Assembly: GCA_003250475.1 (NCBI GenBank)
Contig: QKGI01000042.1
Location: 1 to 34,990 of the forward strand
Length of the DNA stretch: 34,990 bases
Direction of reading: 5' to 3'
Source of the DNA: Bacteroidota bacterium
GTDB taxonomy: Bacteria > Bacteroidota > Bacteroidia > Bacteroidales > VadinHA17
The notes below the pieces were generated by a model. The model was given only the letters and a program-made list of their open reading frames with translations. It did not search any database and had not been told where the DNA came from. Positions 23,853 through 33,018 of this stretch are shown here, in pieces (positions within the stretch are counted from its first letter, which is position 1; each line of letters starts with the position of its first letter). Made by a program: the position numbers and the translations under genes.

Positions 23853-26282
23853 ATGAAAGGCAGAAACAGGTTTTTTCAACTGACGGCAGCTATTACGATA
23901 GCAGCTGCTCTGGCTGGTTGTTCGAAACAGGAGCCACGCATCAGGTCAGACTTCAACGACGGGTGGAAGTTCCTCCTTACTGACATAGATGGCGCGTGGG
24001 AAACAGATTTTGATGACAGCGGATGGAGATTGCTAAATCTGCCTCACGACTGGAGCATAGAAGGCAGTTTTAGTGAAGACAATCCTGCCTCACCAGGCGG
24101 CGGCGCACTGCCCGGGGGTATTGGATGGTACCGCAAGGCATTCACAGTCAGCTATGCCGACAGGGAGAAGCGGGTGATTGTGGAATTTGACGGCATCTAC
24201 CGCAACAGTGAGGTGTGGATTAACGGTGAATACCTTGGCAAATGGCCATACGGCTACAGCTCTTTCAGCTATGACCTGACCCCATACCTCAGGTATGGCG
24301 ATGACGGGAATGTCATTGCCGTAAAGGTTGACAACTCGCAACAGCCCAACTCAAGATGGTATTCTGGTTCGGGTATCTACCGCAACGTATGGCTTGTGAA
24401 AACGGAGAAGATAGCTGTTGACCACTGGGGCACCTTTGTTACTACTCCGGAAGTAAGCAGTGGGGCAGCACTGCTAAGGGTGGCCACGCAGGTGAAGAAC
24501 AGCACGGGCAACAGTACGGAGATAAGGCTGAAGACCAGGGTGTATGATCCCGAAAACAGGAGGGTTGCATCTGCAGATACAGACATGATCGAGATCAGTG
24601 GTGACGGCACCGCTGTCACACAGGAGATGAAGATAAGGAAGCCCCGCCTGTGGTCGGTGGAGGAACCGGATCTTTACAGGGTGGTGACTGAGGTCTGGTC
24701 CGGACAGAAACTGACCGACAGGTATGAGACGACGACAGGCATACGGTCATTCACTTTTGATAACGAGAAAGGATTCATACTGAACGATAAGCCTGTCAAG
24801 ATACTTGGTGTCTGCAATCATCATGACCTGGGTTGCCTGGGTGCAGCCGTAAACACCCGCGCCATAGAGAGACAGCTTCAGATACTGAAAGAGATGGGGT
24901 GCAATGGTATACGTACTTCCCATAACCCTCCTGCCCCCGAGCTGCTGGATCTGTGTGACCGCATGGGTTTCATCGTAATGGATGAGGCGTTCGATATGTG
25001 GAAGGTGGGGAAGACCGATTACGACTACCACCTTGATTTCGACGAGTGGCATAAAAAGGATCTGGAGGCGATGGTGCTTCGCGACAGAAACCATCCCTCC
25101 GTATTTATCTGGAGCATAGGCAACGAGGTGATGGAGCAGTGGGAGAGAGATGGCAGCGGTGAAGCTATCGCCGGCGAGCTCGCCGGTATCGTCAGGGCGC
25201 TGGATGACACACGGCCTCTGACCTCGGGATGCAATGACCCGACACCGGGGAATCCCGTGATAGCCTCGGGTGCCCTTGACCTTGTCGGGTTTAATTATAT
25301 TGACTCCCTGTGGACGCGTTTTCCCATAGCCTTTCCGGGAGGGAAGTATATCGGTACTGAGACCACCTCGGCGCTTGCCACCCGTGGCAGTTATGATATG
25401 CCATCCGATATCGTACGCCGCTGGCCAGTAAGGTGGGAGCAGCCCTATATGGATCTCAATGCTGACTATACATGCTCGTCATATGATAACTGTTCGGCAC
25501 CGTGGGGTACCACGCACCAGGACTCGTGGAGGCTCATCAGGGATAATGATTTCCTGGCAGGCATGTATATATGGACCGGCTTCGATTACCTTGGAGAACC
25601 CACACCATACTGGTGGCCGGCACGCAGTTCCTATTTCGGGATAGTTGACCTTGCCGGTTTTCCTAAAGACGCATACTACATGTACCAGAGCGAGTGGACA
25701 GATAAACCTGTGCTTCATATCTTCCCCCACTGGAACTGGACACCCGGTCAGACAGTGGATGTATGGGCATACACAAACTGTGATGAGGTGGAGCTCTTCA
25801 TCAACGGTATCTCCCAGGGTAAGAAGGTGAAGAGCGAGCCGGACCTCAGCCTGGTATGGAGAGTGCAATATGAAGAAGGAACACTGTCAGGTGTCGGATA
25901 CAAAGAGGGTATCGAGATCATGCGCGAGGAACTGAAGACAGCCGGGAAACCTGCAGCACTTGCATTGTCACCTGACAGATCTGAGCTCACGGCTGACGGG
26001 TCGGATCTTTCATTCATCACGGTAACTGTGGTGGACGAAGAGAATACTCCTGTTCCCTATGCAGACAACATGATCAGCTTCTCAGTACAGGGACCGGCAA
26101 CGATAGCCGGTGTCGACAACGGGTGCCAGACAAGCATGGAGCCGTTTCAGGCCGATCACCGGAAAGCCTTTAACGGAAAATGCCTGGTGGTGCTGAAGGC
26201 AGGCAAAGAAAAGGGAGAGATCACGGTGACGGCATCATCAGAAGGCCTTCCCGATGAATCATGCAGCCTGACAATCAGATAA
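23853..26282 (+). CDS. GH2 lipoprotein, beta-galactosidase-like
   Basis: The product is 809 residues long. It is a lipoprotein (Cys23, AALAGC) with a GH2 sugar-binding domain (about 30-185), an Ig-like domain (about 190-297), a TIM barrel (about 300-600), a DUF4982-type Ig domain and a C-terminal Big_1-like Ig domain (about 710-809). Acid/base Glu425 is in IWSIGNEVMEQW and nucleophile Glu503 in YIGTETTSA. The GVCNHHDLGCLGAAV segment (319-333) favours the beta-galactosidase branch over beta-mannosidases, which are built differently. In known xyloglucan loci similar GH2 enzymes remove terminal beta-Gal. Here it would act on beta-galactosyl side chains before GH31. Its 3' end overlaps the convergent AraC gene by 8 bp; it is the last gene of the rightward operon's first block. 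Confidence 0.9.
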   Translation: MKGRNRFFQLTAAITIAAALAGCSKQEPRIRSDFNDGWKFLLTDIDGAWETDFDDSGWRLLNLPHDWSIEGSFSEDNPASPGGGALPGGIGWYRKAFTVSYADREKRVIVEFDGIYRNSEVWINGEYLGKWPYGYSSFSYDLTPYLRYGDDGNVIAVKVDNSQQPNSRWYSGSGIYRNVWLVKTEKIAVDHWGTFVTTPEVSSGAALLRVATQVKNSTGNSTEIRLKTRVYDPENRRVASADTDMIEISGDGTAVTQEMKIRKPRLWSVEEPDLYRVVTEVWSGQKLTDRYETTTGIRSFTFDNEKGFILNDKPVKILGVCNHHDLGCLGAAVNTRAIERQLQILKEMGCNGIRTSHNPPAPELLDLCDRMGFIVMDEAFDMWKVGKTDYDYHLDFDEWHKKDLEAMVLRDRNHPSVFIWSIGNEVMEQWERDGSGEAIAGELAGIVRALDDTRPLTSGCNDPTPGNPVIASGALDLVGFNYIDSLWTRFPIAFPGGKYIGTETTSALATRGSYDMPSDIVRRWPVRWEQPYMDLNADYTCSSYDNCSAPWGTTHQDSWRLIRDNDFLAGMYIWTGFDYLGEPTPYWWPARSSYFGIVDLAGFPKDAYYMYQSEWTDKPVLHIFPHWNWTPGQTVDVWAYTNCDEVELFINGISQGKKVKSEPDLSLVWRVQYEEGTLSGVGYKEGIEIMREELKTAGKPAALALSPDRSELTADGSDLSFITVTVVDEENTPVPYADNMISFSVQGPATIAGVDNGCQTSMEPFQADHRKAFNGKCLVVLKAGKEKGEITVTASSEGLPDESCSLTIR

Positions 26283-27165
26283 AGACCCTGGTCCCCTGGT
26301 CATAGCTCTCCCTGAGTTCGCGGGGAGTGCATCCCTTCTTCTTCCTGAATATCCTGTTGAAGTTGGAGATGTTGTTAAAGCCGCATGAGTATGCTATCTC
26401 AGCTATGGTCTTGGTGGTGGAGATAAGCATCCGCGAGGCGCTGCCCAGGCGCACCTCGGTGACGCAGTCTATGAAGGTCATGCCTGTCCTCTGCTTAAAA
26501 AAGCGGCTGAATGCCGATTCTGTCATACTCGCTATGCGGGCAGCTTCACCAAGCGAGATCTGCCTGTCAAACGATGTGTGAATAAATCCCATTACCTTCT
26601 CAATCCGCCGGCTGTTGTAGGAGAAGACCTCGGTATCGCTGAAGCCTGAGTCAGACAGTATCCGGTAATCCCTTGAGATGGAGAGGTCATGGAGGATACT
26701 CATCAGCTCCAGGACCGAATCAAAACCCTGCTTCTTCCCCAGGCTCATTATGCGTGGTTCCAGGCGTTCTACTGTCTCATGGGCAAAGAGGATACCCCTG
26801 AGCGATCTCCGTAGCATGTTACGGATGAAATTCAGCTGGTTCTTCTGGAGGAACTTTTCGTCAAAGAAATCCTTGTGAAACTGTATGGTTATCTCCTCGA
26901 CCTGGTTTCTGGCAAAGCCCGTGCCGAACCATCCGTGTGGCAGTCCCGGACCCACCAGCGCAAGTTCCAGGTCTCCTATTTCCTCAACATGATCACCAAT
27001 GATCCTTCTGGCACCACGGGCGTTCTTAACGAAATTGAGCTCTATCTCGTCGTGGTAATGCAGGGGAAAGTCAAACTCCGACTTCGACCTGTAGAAATAG
27101 GTGAAGCAGTCAGACTTTGTCAGCGGGGTTATCTCCCGCAGTATATTATCATGCATGTTTTCCAT
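26275..27165 (-). CDS. AraC-family transcriptional regulator with cupin-type sensor domain
   Basis: The product is 296 residues long. The N-terminal cupin-like effector domain (about 20-110) has FPLHYHDEIELNFV (33-46), the usual sugar-binding fold of AraC regulators. The C-terminal double helix-turn-helix (about 190-290) carries ISLGEAARIASMTESAFSRF (203-222) and the family signature IAEIAYSCGFNNISNFNRIF (254-273), followed by KKGCTPRELR. It is transcribed against the GH2 gene (tail-to-tail, 8-bp overlap) and divergently from the GH5-GH26-GH130-epimerase operon. It is therefore the prime candidate activator of that third block. Start ATG 27165 is chosen; Met4 (27156) is equally possible. The ligand may be a manno- or gluco-oligosaccharide, by inference. 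Confidence 0.92.
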   Translation of the reverse strand: MENMHDNILREITPLTKSDCFTYFYRSKSEFDFPLHYHDEIELNFVKNARGARRIIGDHVEEIGDLELALVGPGLPHGWFGTGFARNQVEEITIQFHKDFFDEKFLQKNQLNFIRNMLRRSLRGILFAHETVERLEPRIMSLGKKQGFDSVLELMSILHDLSISRDYRILSDSGFSDTEVFSYNSRRIEKVMGFIHTSFDRQISLGEAARIASMTESAFSRFFKQRTGMTFIDCVTEVRLGSASRMLISTTKTIAEIAYSCGFNNISNFNRIFRKKKGCTPRELRESYDQGTRVFI

Positions 27166-27185
27166 TTGCCGGCATATGATTATTT

Positions 27186-27193
27186 CAAAGTTA
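27186..27193 (-). promoter_or_regulatory. Candidate -7 box of the araC-type gene
   Basis: The minus strand reads TAACTTTG (27193 to 27186), matching TAnnTTTG about 20 bp before the regulator ATG. No TTG is present at -33 spacing, so support is partial. Confidence 0.3.
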
Positions 27194-27423
27194 TTAATTA
27201 TATGTAAAAATCATACACTCTCTTTGGCAATTTCAGTCCACAACGAAGTATCATGTAACCAATATGATAGTAACGACAGGTAATGTTTCGTGCCGTAAGT
27301 GTCCGCAGCCCGGGTAAAAAAGTATTATATGCATGAATTCTTACTACATGGATTGCAGGCATAATGACATTAAAGTATCATGATTTAAAAGAATGGTATT
27401 ACTCGTCAGCGGGTGTGAATAAC

Positions 27424-27431
27424 TAATTTTG
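27424..27431 (+). promoter_or_regulatory. Candidate -7 box of the GH5-GH26-GH130-epimerase operon
   Basis: TAATTTTG matches TAnnTTTG and ends 21 bp before the GH5 ATG. No TTG lies at the usual distance, which would fit an activator-dependent promoter served by the divergent AraC regulator. The remaining 287-bp gap (27166-27452) shows no gene and no clear long palindrome. Confidence 0.3.
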
Positions 27432-27452
27432 ATTAAGATCGTAATAAGCCGC

Positions 27453-28757
27453 ATGATAAGACAGGTATTGGCCGGGCTGCTTTTGACAATAGCCCTGGCA
27501 GGTTGCGGAGGCAACCGGAATTTTGAATATGTGACTGTAGAGGACGGTATCTTCCGGCTCGCCGGTGAACCCTATTATTTCATCGGTGCAAACTACTGGT
27601 ACGGTGCTCTCCTGGGCAGCCCCGGGGAATACGGGGACCGCGACAGGCTGCTGGCGGAGCTCGATCACATGAAGAGCATAGGAATAGATAACCTGCGTGT
27701 GATGGTAGGGCCGGAAGGGCCAGATAATGAACCCTTCCGCGTTACTCCGGCGCTGCAGGTCGCGCCGGGCACCTATAACGAGGAGCTTCTTGACGGCCTT
27801 GATTACCTGCTCGCCGAGATGGGCAGGCGGGGCCTGCATGCCATACTTTTTCTTAACAACGCATGGGACTGGAGCGGTGGCTATTCGCAATATCTTAACT
27901 GGAACGGGTACGGCCCTATCCCAAACCCCAACGTCCCTCCAAATACATGGCACCAGTTTATGAGCTATTCCGGGCAGTTTAATGCATGTGAACCATGTAT
28001 CGGAATGTTCGAGGATTTTATCAGGTTCATACTGGGACGTACCAACAGGTATACCGGGTTGAAATATACTGACGATCCTGCCATCATGACCTGGGAGATA
28101 GCCAACGAACCGAGGGCGTTTTCTGACGAGAACATCCCGGCCTTTGAGTCGATGATAAAACGCATTGCCGGCCTTATCCAGGAGCTTGACAAAAACCATC
28201 TCGTCACCACCGGCACGGAAGGCAGGCACGGTTGTGAACAGCAGATGGACCTCTTTGAAAGGATACATGCCGACCCTGACATCGACTACCTCGTGATGCA
28301 TATATGGCCAAAAAACTGGGGCTGGCTTGACATAACGGATATACAGGGAACACTGGCATCGAGCATCGAAAAAACCAACCAGTATATTGATGACCACCTG
28401 GAGGTGGCGGAGCGCCTTAACAAGCCCATTGTGATCGAGGAGTTCGGGTTACCGCGCGATCACCATGGATATTCCCCTGATGAGCCTACAGCCTGCCGCG
28501 ATGCCTTCTACAATAACGCTTTTTCACAGGTAATCTATAACGCCCTCAGGCTTGGGCCGCTGGCGGGGGCAAATATATGGGCCTATTCAGGCGAAGGCAG
28601 GGCAACAGAAGGACATACTTACTGGCTGCCGGGCGATGATTACCTGGGCGATCCGCCACAGGAGGAGCAGGGACTGAATTCGGTCTTTAACACTGACACT
28701 ACGATAGACCTGATATCCGGTTATACCCGGAGCCTGGATGACGAATTAAAAAGATAG
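27453..28757 (+). CDS. GH5 (subfamily 7-like) beta-mannanase lipoprotein
   Basis: The product is 434 residues long from ATG 27453, which begins a proper lipoprotein signal (MIRQVLAGLLLTIALAGC, Cys18). The in-frame TTG at 27429 would add eight residues and is less likely. The GH5 barrel shows LAGEPYYFIGANYWYGA near 36-52 and the acid/base Glu219 in TWEIANEPRAF. HIWPKNWGW lies near 283-291, and the nucleophile Glu330 in PIVIEEFGLP. The ANYWYGA and IANEPR...EEFGLPRDHHGYSP pattern is that of GH5_7 mannan endo-1,4-beta-mannosidases. It cuts beta-mannan or glucomannan chains at the surface or in the periplasm. It is the first gene of the third block, 7 bp before GH26. Confidence 0.9.
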   Translation: MIRQVLAGLLLTIALAGCGGNRNFEYVTVEDGIFRLAGEPYYFIGANYWYGALLGSPGEYGDRDRLLAELDHMKSIGIDNLRVMVGPEGPDNEPFRVTPALQVAPGTYNEELLDGLDYLLAEMGRRGLHAILFLNNAWDWSGGYSQYLNWNGYGPIPNPNVPPNTWHQFMSYSGQFNACEPCIGMFEDFIRFILGRTNRYTGLKYTDDPAIMTWEIANEPRAFSDENIPAFESMIKRIAGLIQELDKNHLVTTGTEGRHGCEQQMDLFERIHADPDIDYLVMHIWPKNWGWLDITDIQGTLASSIEKTNQYIDDHLEVAERLNKPIVIEEFGLPRDHHGYSPDEPTACRDAFYNNAFSQVIYNALRLGPLAGANIWAYSGEGRATEGHTYWLPGDDYLGDPPQEEQGLNSVFNTDTTIDLISGYTRSLDDELKR

Positions 28758-28764
28758 CACGGCA

Positions 28765-29889
28765 ATGAGAAAAGCGATAGTTCCTTTAACAGTCTTACTT
28801 ATTCTGACGGCCTGTAACAACGTGCCGGATAAGAGGCCGGCCACTGCCGATCCCCGGGCTTCCGCCGAAACGGTTAAGATGCTTGCCGGGCTCAGGTATG
28901 CTGTGGATAAGGGCATCATGTTCGGGCACCAGGATGACCTTGCTTACGGTATAGGTTGGGTCAGCCCCGGGGGCGAGTCCGACATCAGGAGAGTAACATC
29001 GGATTACCCGGCTGTCTACGGCATGGACCTGGGAGATATCGAACACGGATCAGGGGTGAACCTCGATTCGGTGCCCTTTGAACAGATGAAGGCCTTCGCC
29101 GGGGAGATACGGTCACGCGGAGGTGTGATAACCTTCAGCTGGCATGTTGATAATCCTCTTACAGGTGGCACGGCATGGGATATATCATCCGATAAAGTGG
29201 TGAGCTCTGTTCTCCCGGGTGGCATATGCCATGAGAAATACAGGGAATGGCTCGACAGTCTTGCCGGGTTCATGAGATCGCTGACTGATGAGAACGGTGT
29301 TGCCATCCCTGTGATCTTCCGCCCGTATCATGAGCATACCGGCAGCTGGTTCTGGTGGGGACAGAACCTGTGTACTGACGACGAGTTCATCGCCTTATGG
29401 CGGTTTACGTTCAATTATCTGTGCGGGGAGAAGGGATTGCATAACCTGCTTTTCGCATATTCTGCCGCCGGTGATTTCGAAGACAAGGAGCAGTATATGA
29501 GACGTTACCCAGGGGATGAATATGTTGACCTGGTAGGCTTCGACTACTATCAGATGCCTGGCGCAGACAGCCGGTCTTTCATCGATGCCGTCAGCAGGGG
29601 CCTTGGTATTGTCACCGGGGTTGCTGCTGAGCATGGAAAGCTCGCAGCCCTGACAGAAGCAGGGTACGAAAGCATCCCTGACTCCACATGGTGGACCGGC
29701 ACACTGTGGCCTGCGGTGAAGGACTATCCGGTATCGTATGTGCTGGTATGGCGCAATGCCCATAACCGGCCGGGACACTATTATGCTCCTTACCCGGGGC
29801 AGGTGAGCGCAAAGGATTTCATTGACTTTTACAATTTGCCCGCAACACTATTCCAGGAGGATATTACAGGGCTTGATATTTACAAATAG
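28765..29889 (+). CDS. GH26 beta-mannanase lipoprotein
   Basis: The product is 374 residues long, a single-domain GH26 with lipoprotein Cys17 (LILTAC). The GH26 start motif [16 protein letters not shown] (50-65) is followed by [12 protein letters not shown] (124-135). Acid/base Glu190 is in [15 protein letters not shown] and nucleophile Glu298 in [10 protein letters not shown]. The GHQDDLAYG layout matches Bacteroidota GH26 mannanases, some of which release mannobiose from chain ends. Together with the following GH130 and epimerase genes it reproduces the known Bacteroides mannanase-phosphorylase-epimerase cassette. GH130 starts 20 bp downstream. Confidence 0.94.
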   Translation: MRKAIVPLTVLLILTACNNVPDKRPATADPRASAETVKMLAGLRYAVDKGIMFGHQDDLAYGIGWVSPGGESDIRRVTSDYPAVYGMDLGDIEHGSGVNLDSVPFEQMKAFAGEIRSRGGVITFSWHVDNPLTGGTAWDISSDKVVSSVLPGGICHEKYREWLDSLAGFMRSLTDENGVAIPVIFRPYHEHTGSWFWWGQNLCTDDEFIALWRFTFNYLCGEKGLHNLLFAYSAAGDFEDKEQYMRRYPGDEYVDLVGFDYYQMPGADSRSFIDAVSRGLGIVTGVAAEHGKLAALTEAGYESIPDSTWWTGTLWPAVKDYPVSYVLVWRNAHNRPGHYYAPYPGQVSAKDFIDFYNLPATLFQEDITGLDIYK

Positions 29890-29909
29890 GGATAACCGCA
29901 ACCAGTATC

Positions 29910-31094
29910 ATGGATAATTTCGCAATCCGCCTCGCGGGGCTGAAAGAGGAGCACGAGGCACTTATCACGCGCAGCAATAAAAAGATAAAACCGGGGAACG
30001 GCATATTCGAGAGATATGAATATCCCGTGCTCACCGGAGCACATGCCCCTCTTGAATGGCGTTATGATCTCAATCCTGCAACCAACCCCTACCTGATGGA
30101 GCGGTTTGGTATCAATGCGGCATTCAACGCCGGTGCGATGAAATTTGAAGGGGAATACATTCTGGCCGTAAGAGTGGAAGGGCTTGACAGGAAATCGTTC
30201 TTTGCCATTGCCGGGAGCCCCAACGGCGTTGACAACTTCCGCTTCAGGGAGTTTCCGGTCACCATGCCGGAGACAGCTGACCCTGATATCAATGTATATG
30301 ATATGAGGCTGACAAGACATGAGGACGGCTGGATCTACGGCATCTTCTGCACAGAGCGCAAAGATCCGGCTGCTATGCCCGGCGACATGTCCTCGGCAAT
30401 AGCCTCGGCAGGGATAGCACGCACACATGACCTGGAGAACTGGGAACGTCTGCCCGACCTGGTATCAGACAGTCAGCAGAGGAATGTGGTGCTTCACCCG
30501 GAGTTTGTCGATGGCAGTTATGCCCTTTATACAAGACCCCAGGAGGGCTTCATCGATGCAGGGAGCGGAAGCGGCATAGGATGGGCGCTGGTGAAAGACA
30601 TCACTAAAGCGGTGATCCTCCCGGGTGATGAGAGAATAATAAACTTCAGGCACTACCATACGATCAAGGAGCTGAAGAACGGCGAAGGTCCACATCCGAT
30701 AAAAACCCGGGAGGGATGGCTCCATATGGCTCATGGTGTGAGAGGATGTGCGGCAGGACTGCGTTATGTTCTCTACCTCTATATGACCGCCCTGGATGAT
30801 CCGTCAAGGGTGATAGCGGAGCCGGGAGGATACTTCATGGCCCCGGCAGGGGAGGAACGCACCGGCGATGTCTCCAATGTGCTCTTCTCCAGCGGCTGGA
30901 TAGCCGATGAGGATGATACCGTTTATATCTACTATGCATCGTCTGACACAAGGATGCACGTTGCAGTCTCTTCCATAGACAGGCTTGTGGATTATTGCCT
31001 GAACACCCCGGCCGACGGATTTCGTTCCGCGGCATCAGTGAAGACGGTGAACGCAATAATAACCCGGAACAGGGAATACCTGGCAGGAAGATGA
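29910..31094 (+). CDS. GH130 4-O-beta-D-mannosyl-D-glucose phosphorylase
   Basis: The product is 394 residues long and has no signal peptide, so it is cytoplasmic. The five-bladed propeller family GH130 is recognisable from [20 protein letters not shown] (28-47), [19 protein letters not shown] (59-77), [12 protein letters not shown] (124-135; Asp131 is the presumed catalytic acid) and [14 protein letters not shown] (about 275-288). Length and motifs fit subfamily 1. Reaction: Man-beta-1,4-Glc + phosphate gives alpha-Man-1-P + Glc. It takes the epimerised mannobiose made by the next gene, whose ATG overlaps this stop (ATGA), a strong sign of coupled expression. Confidence 0.94.
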   Translation: MDNFAIRLAGLKEEHEALITRSNKKIKPGNGIFERYEYPVLTGAHAPLEWRYDLNPATNPYLMERFGINAAFNAGAMKFEGEYILAVRVEGLDRKSFFAIAGSPNGVDNFRFREFPVTMPETADPDINVYDMRLTRHEDGWIYGIFCTERKDPAAMPGDMSSAIASAGIARTHDLENWERLPDLVSDSQQRNVVLHPEFVDGSYALYTRPQEGFIDAGSGSGIGWALVKDITKAVILPGDERIINFRHYHTIKELKNGEGPHPIKTREGWLHMAHGVRGCAAGLRYVLYLYMTALDDPSRVIAEPGGYFMAPAGEERTGDVSNVLFSSGWIADEDDTVYIYYASSDTRMHVAVSSIDRLVDYCLNTPADGFRSAASVKTVNAIITRNREYLAGR

Positions 31095-32308
31095 CAGAGG
31101 ACACTCAACGGCTGCTGGAGGAGATGAGGGCGGAAGCGACGGAGGAGCTGACGCATAACATCATGCCCTACTGGATAAAGAGGATGCCTGACAACAGACG
31201 GGGAGGTTTCTACGGCAGGATAGACGGCCATGACAACATCATAGAGGATGCGCCCCGGGGTGCAATACTTAACGCCCGCATCTTATGGAGCTTCTCGGCC
31301 GCGTACATCACCGTAAGGGACCCGGTTTATCTTGGGATGGCAACAAGAGCCCGCGATTATATCCTGGAGCATTTTTTCGACGACAAACACGGGGGTACCT
31401 ACTGGAGCCTTGACAGCAGCGGCAAACCGCTGGAGACAAAGAAGCAGATCTATTCCCTTGCTTTCTTCATCTATGCACTGACATGGTATCATATGGCCAC
31501 AGGCGACAGGGAGTCGCTTGACAGGGCCATCAGTCTCTTCCGGCTCATTGAAAAATACAGCTTTGACAGTGACCATGAGGGTTATCTTGAGGCTTTCACG
31601 CGCACATGGGAAGAGATTGCCGACCTGCGCCTGAGCGAGAAGGATGCCAACGAGAAGAAGACGATGAATACCCACCTTCATCTTCTCGAGGCTTATACAA
31701 GCCTGTTCAGGGTATGGCCTGATCCTCTCCTGAGGAACCGGCTGGCCGGCCTTGTCAGGATCTTCACTGAAAAGATAGTGGACCCGGTAACATCCCATCT
31801 GAACCTCTTCTTTGATGAGGAGTGGCATTGCCGCTCCACGCTTGTCTCCTATGGTCATGACATCGAAGCTTCATGGCTGCTGCTTGAGGCTGCCGGCGCA
31901 CTGGGTGAAGGTGACAGCGTGCGGGGCACTGTTCTCAGGATAGCAGCTGCAGCACATGAGGGCCTGGCGGAAGACGGTAGTCTCTTTTACGAGAGGGATG
32001 ATGCTGCGGGTCATTTTGACCGCGACAGACACTGGTGGGTACAGGCCGAAGCCGTGGCAGGGTTCATGAACACCTGGCAGCTGAGTGGCGACGCCGGCTG
32101 GCTGGAACTGGCATACTCGGTTTTTAAATATATCAGGACACACCTTATCGACAGTAAGAACGGAGAATGGTACTGGAGCATAAGGGCTGACGGCACCGTC
32201 AACCGTGACGAAGATAAGGCAGGGTTCTGGAAATGCCCTTACCATAACAGCAGGATGTGCCTCGGGATAATGACAGGGATACAGGGTCCTGACGGCAAAA
32301 AGCGCTGA
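31091..32308 (+). CDS. Cellobiose 2-epimerase (AGE family)
   Basis: The product is 405 residues long from the ATG that overlaps the GH130 stop; a frame extending upstream to 30995 exists, but no realistic signal precedes it. The (alpha/alpha)6-barrel AGE fold has [12 protein letters not shown] (61-72), [12 protein letters not shown] (192-203), [11 protein letters not shown] (254-264, His256) and [11 protein letters not shown] (315-325). [12 protein letters not shown] (379-390, His385) completes the set; the two His fit the general acid/base pair of the family. It is cytoplasmic. It interconverts the reducing-end Glc and Man of beta-1,4 disaccharides (mannobiose to Man-Glc, cellobiose to Glc-Man), feeding GH130 and, through cellobiose, GH94. 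It is the last PUL gene, followed by a strong terminator. Confidence 0.94.
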   Translation: MTEDTQRLLEEMRAEATEELTHNIMPYWIKRMPDNRRGGFYGRIDGHDNIIEDAPRGAILNARILWSFSAAYITVRDPVYLGMATRARDYILEHFFDDKHGGTYWSLDSSGKPLETKKQIYSLAFFIYALTWYHMATGDRESLDRAISLFRLIEKYSFDSDHEGYLEAFTRTWEEIADLRLSEKDANEKKTMNTHLHLLEAYTSLFRVWPDPLLRNRLAGLVRIFTEKIVDPVTSHLNLFFDEEWHCRSTLVSYGHDIEASWLLLEAAGALGEGDSVRGTVLRIAAAAHEGLAEDGSLFYERDDAAGHFDRDRHWWVQAEAVAGFMNTWQLSGDAGWLELAYSVFKYIRTHLIDSKNGEWYWSIRADGTVNRDEDKAGFWKCPYHNSRMCLGIMTGIQGPDGKKR

Positions 32309-32357
32309 ACAGGACGATCATTTTTCATTCATTTTTTTAGAGCTTAGTGTGGTTGAA

Positions 32358-32387
32358 GGGGACCGGCTGCTGCCGGTCTCCTTTTTT
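32358..32387 (+). terminator. Rho-independent terminator at the end of the mannan operon
   Basis: A 10-bp stem, GGGGACCGGC (32358-32367) and GCCGGTCTCC (32372-32381), has one G-U pair and a TGCT tetraloop, and is followed directly by six T (32382-32387). It lies 50 bp after the epimerase stop and marks the right boundary of the PUL. The following 97 bp are very AT-rich and lead to the next gene. Confidence 0.9.
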
Positions 32388-32484
32388 AGCAGATAAGTTT
32401 TAATATATAAAACACATAATCTTTTATTACTTAACAATAAATTACTAATATTATAAAATACTTTATCTCCAGTAATCTATTGTC

Positions 32485-33018
32485 ATGAAGATTCACCGGT
32501 ACGTATTGTTCTTATTGCTAATCCCGTTCACAACCACTATCCAGGCACAGGAACAGGAAACAATCAAAAAAGAAGATAAATTCAGGATAAACGGCCAGCT
32601 GGGGGCTTCACTGGTCTTTTATAATGTAGAAGGACGGGACGCCAACCGCCCTTCTTTTTCATGGATGCTGGTAGGGAACCCGGTCATCACTCTCTACGGT
32701 ATCTCTTTACCCTTCTCCTTTACGGTAAGTGAGCAGGAGAGAAGCTTCCAGCAGCCTTTCAACAGGTTTGGTGTCAGTCCTTCATATAAGTGGGCTAAGC
32801 TTCATCTTGGCTACCGTAATGTGTCATTTTCAAAATACACGCTGGGAGGCCATACCATGCTGGGTGCAGGCGGAGAGTTTACTCCCGGTAAATTCCGCAT
32901 AGGAGTAATGTATGGTCAGCTGCTTAAACCGGTGCCTTTCAGTTCTGTGGTTCCCTATCCGCAGACGCAGGAGGTGCCGGCATACAGGCGCACCGGGCTG
33001 GCAGTGAAGTTTGGTTAA
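32485..33018 (+). CDS. Outer-membrane beta-barrel protein, N-terminal part (frameshifted)
   Basis: The 177 residues have a signal peptide (about 1-22, ending TTIQAQ) and then short alternating aromatic/polar strands (INGQLGASLVFYNVEG, PSYKWAKLHLGYRNVSF, KFRIGVMYGQLL) typical of an outer-membrane barrel. The frame stops at 33018 (VKFG-stop), yet the sequence continues as the same kind of protein in the next frame. Deleting one T in GGTTAAC (33013-33019) gives VKFGNSIDMILFRG without interruption, so 32485-34135 is best viewed as one gene of about 550 codons. I do not recognise a named function. Its partner is the surface protein that follows. Confidence 0.65.
   Translation: MKIHRYVLFLLLIPFTTTIQAQEQETIKKEDKFRINGQLGASLVFYNVEGRDANRPSFSWMLVGNPVITLYGISLPFSFTVSEQERSFQQPFNRFGVSPSYKWAKLHLGYRNVSFSKYTLGGHTMLGAGGEFTPGKFRIGVMYGQLLKPVPFSSVVPYPQTQEVPAYRRTGLAVKFG

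Noticed and set aside
27429-27452. TTG start for the GH5 gene eight codons upstream
   Set aside because: The ATG at 27453 begins a canonical lipoprotein signal; the upstream TTG would sit directly on the predicted -7 box.
27423-28397. 324-codon minus-strand open frame across the GH5 gene
   Set aside because: It is an antisense shadow of the GH5 mannanase; its translation shows no family motifs and no start context.
30995-31090. Upstream extension of the epimerase frame by 32 codons
   Set aside because: It lies wholly inside GH130; the ATG at 31091 gives the family's normal N-terminus and a coupled ATGA overlap.
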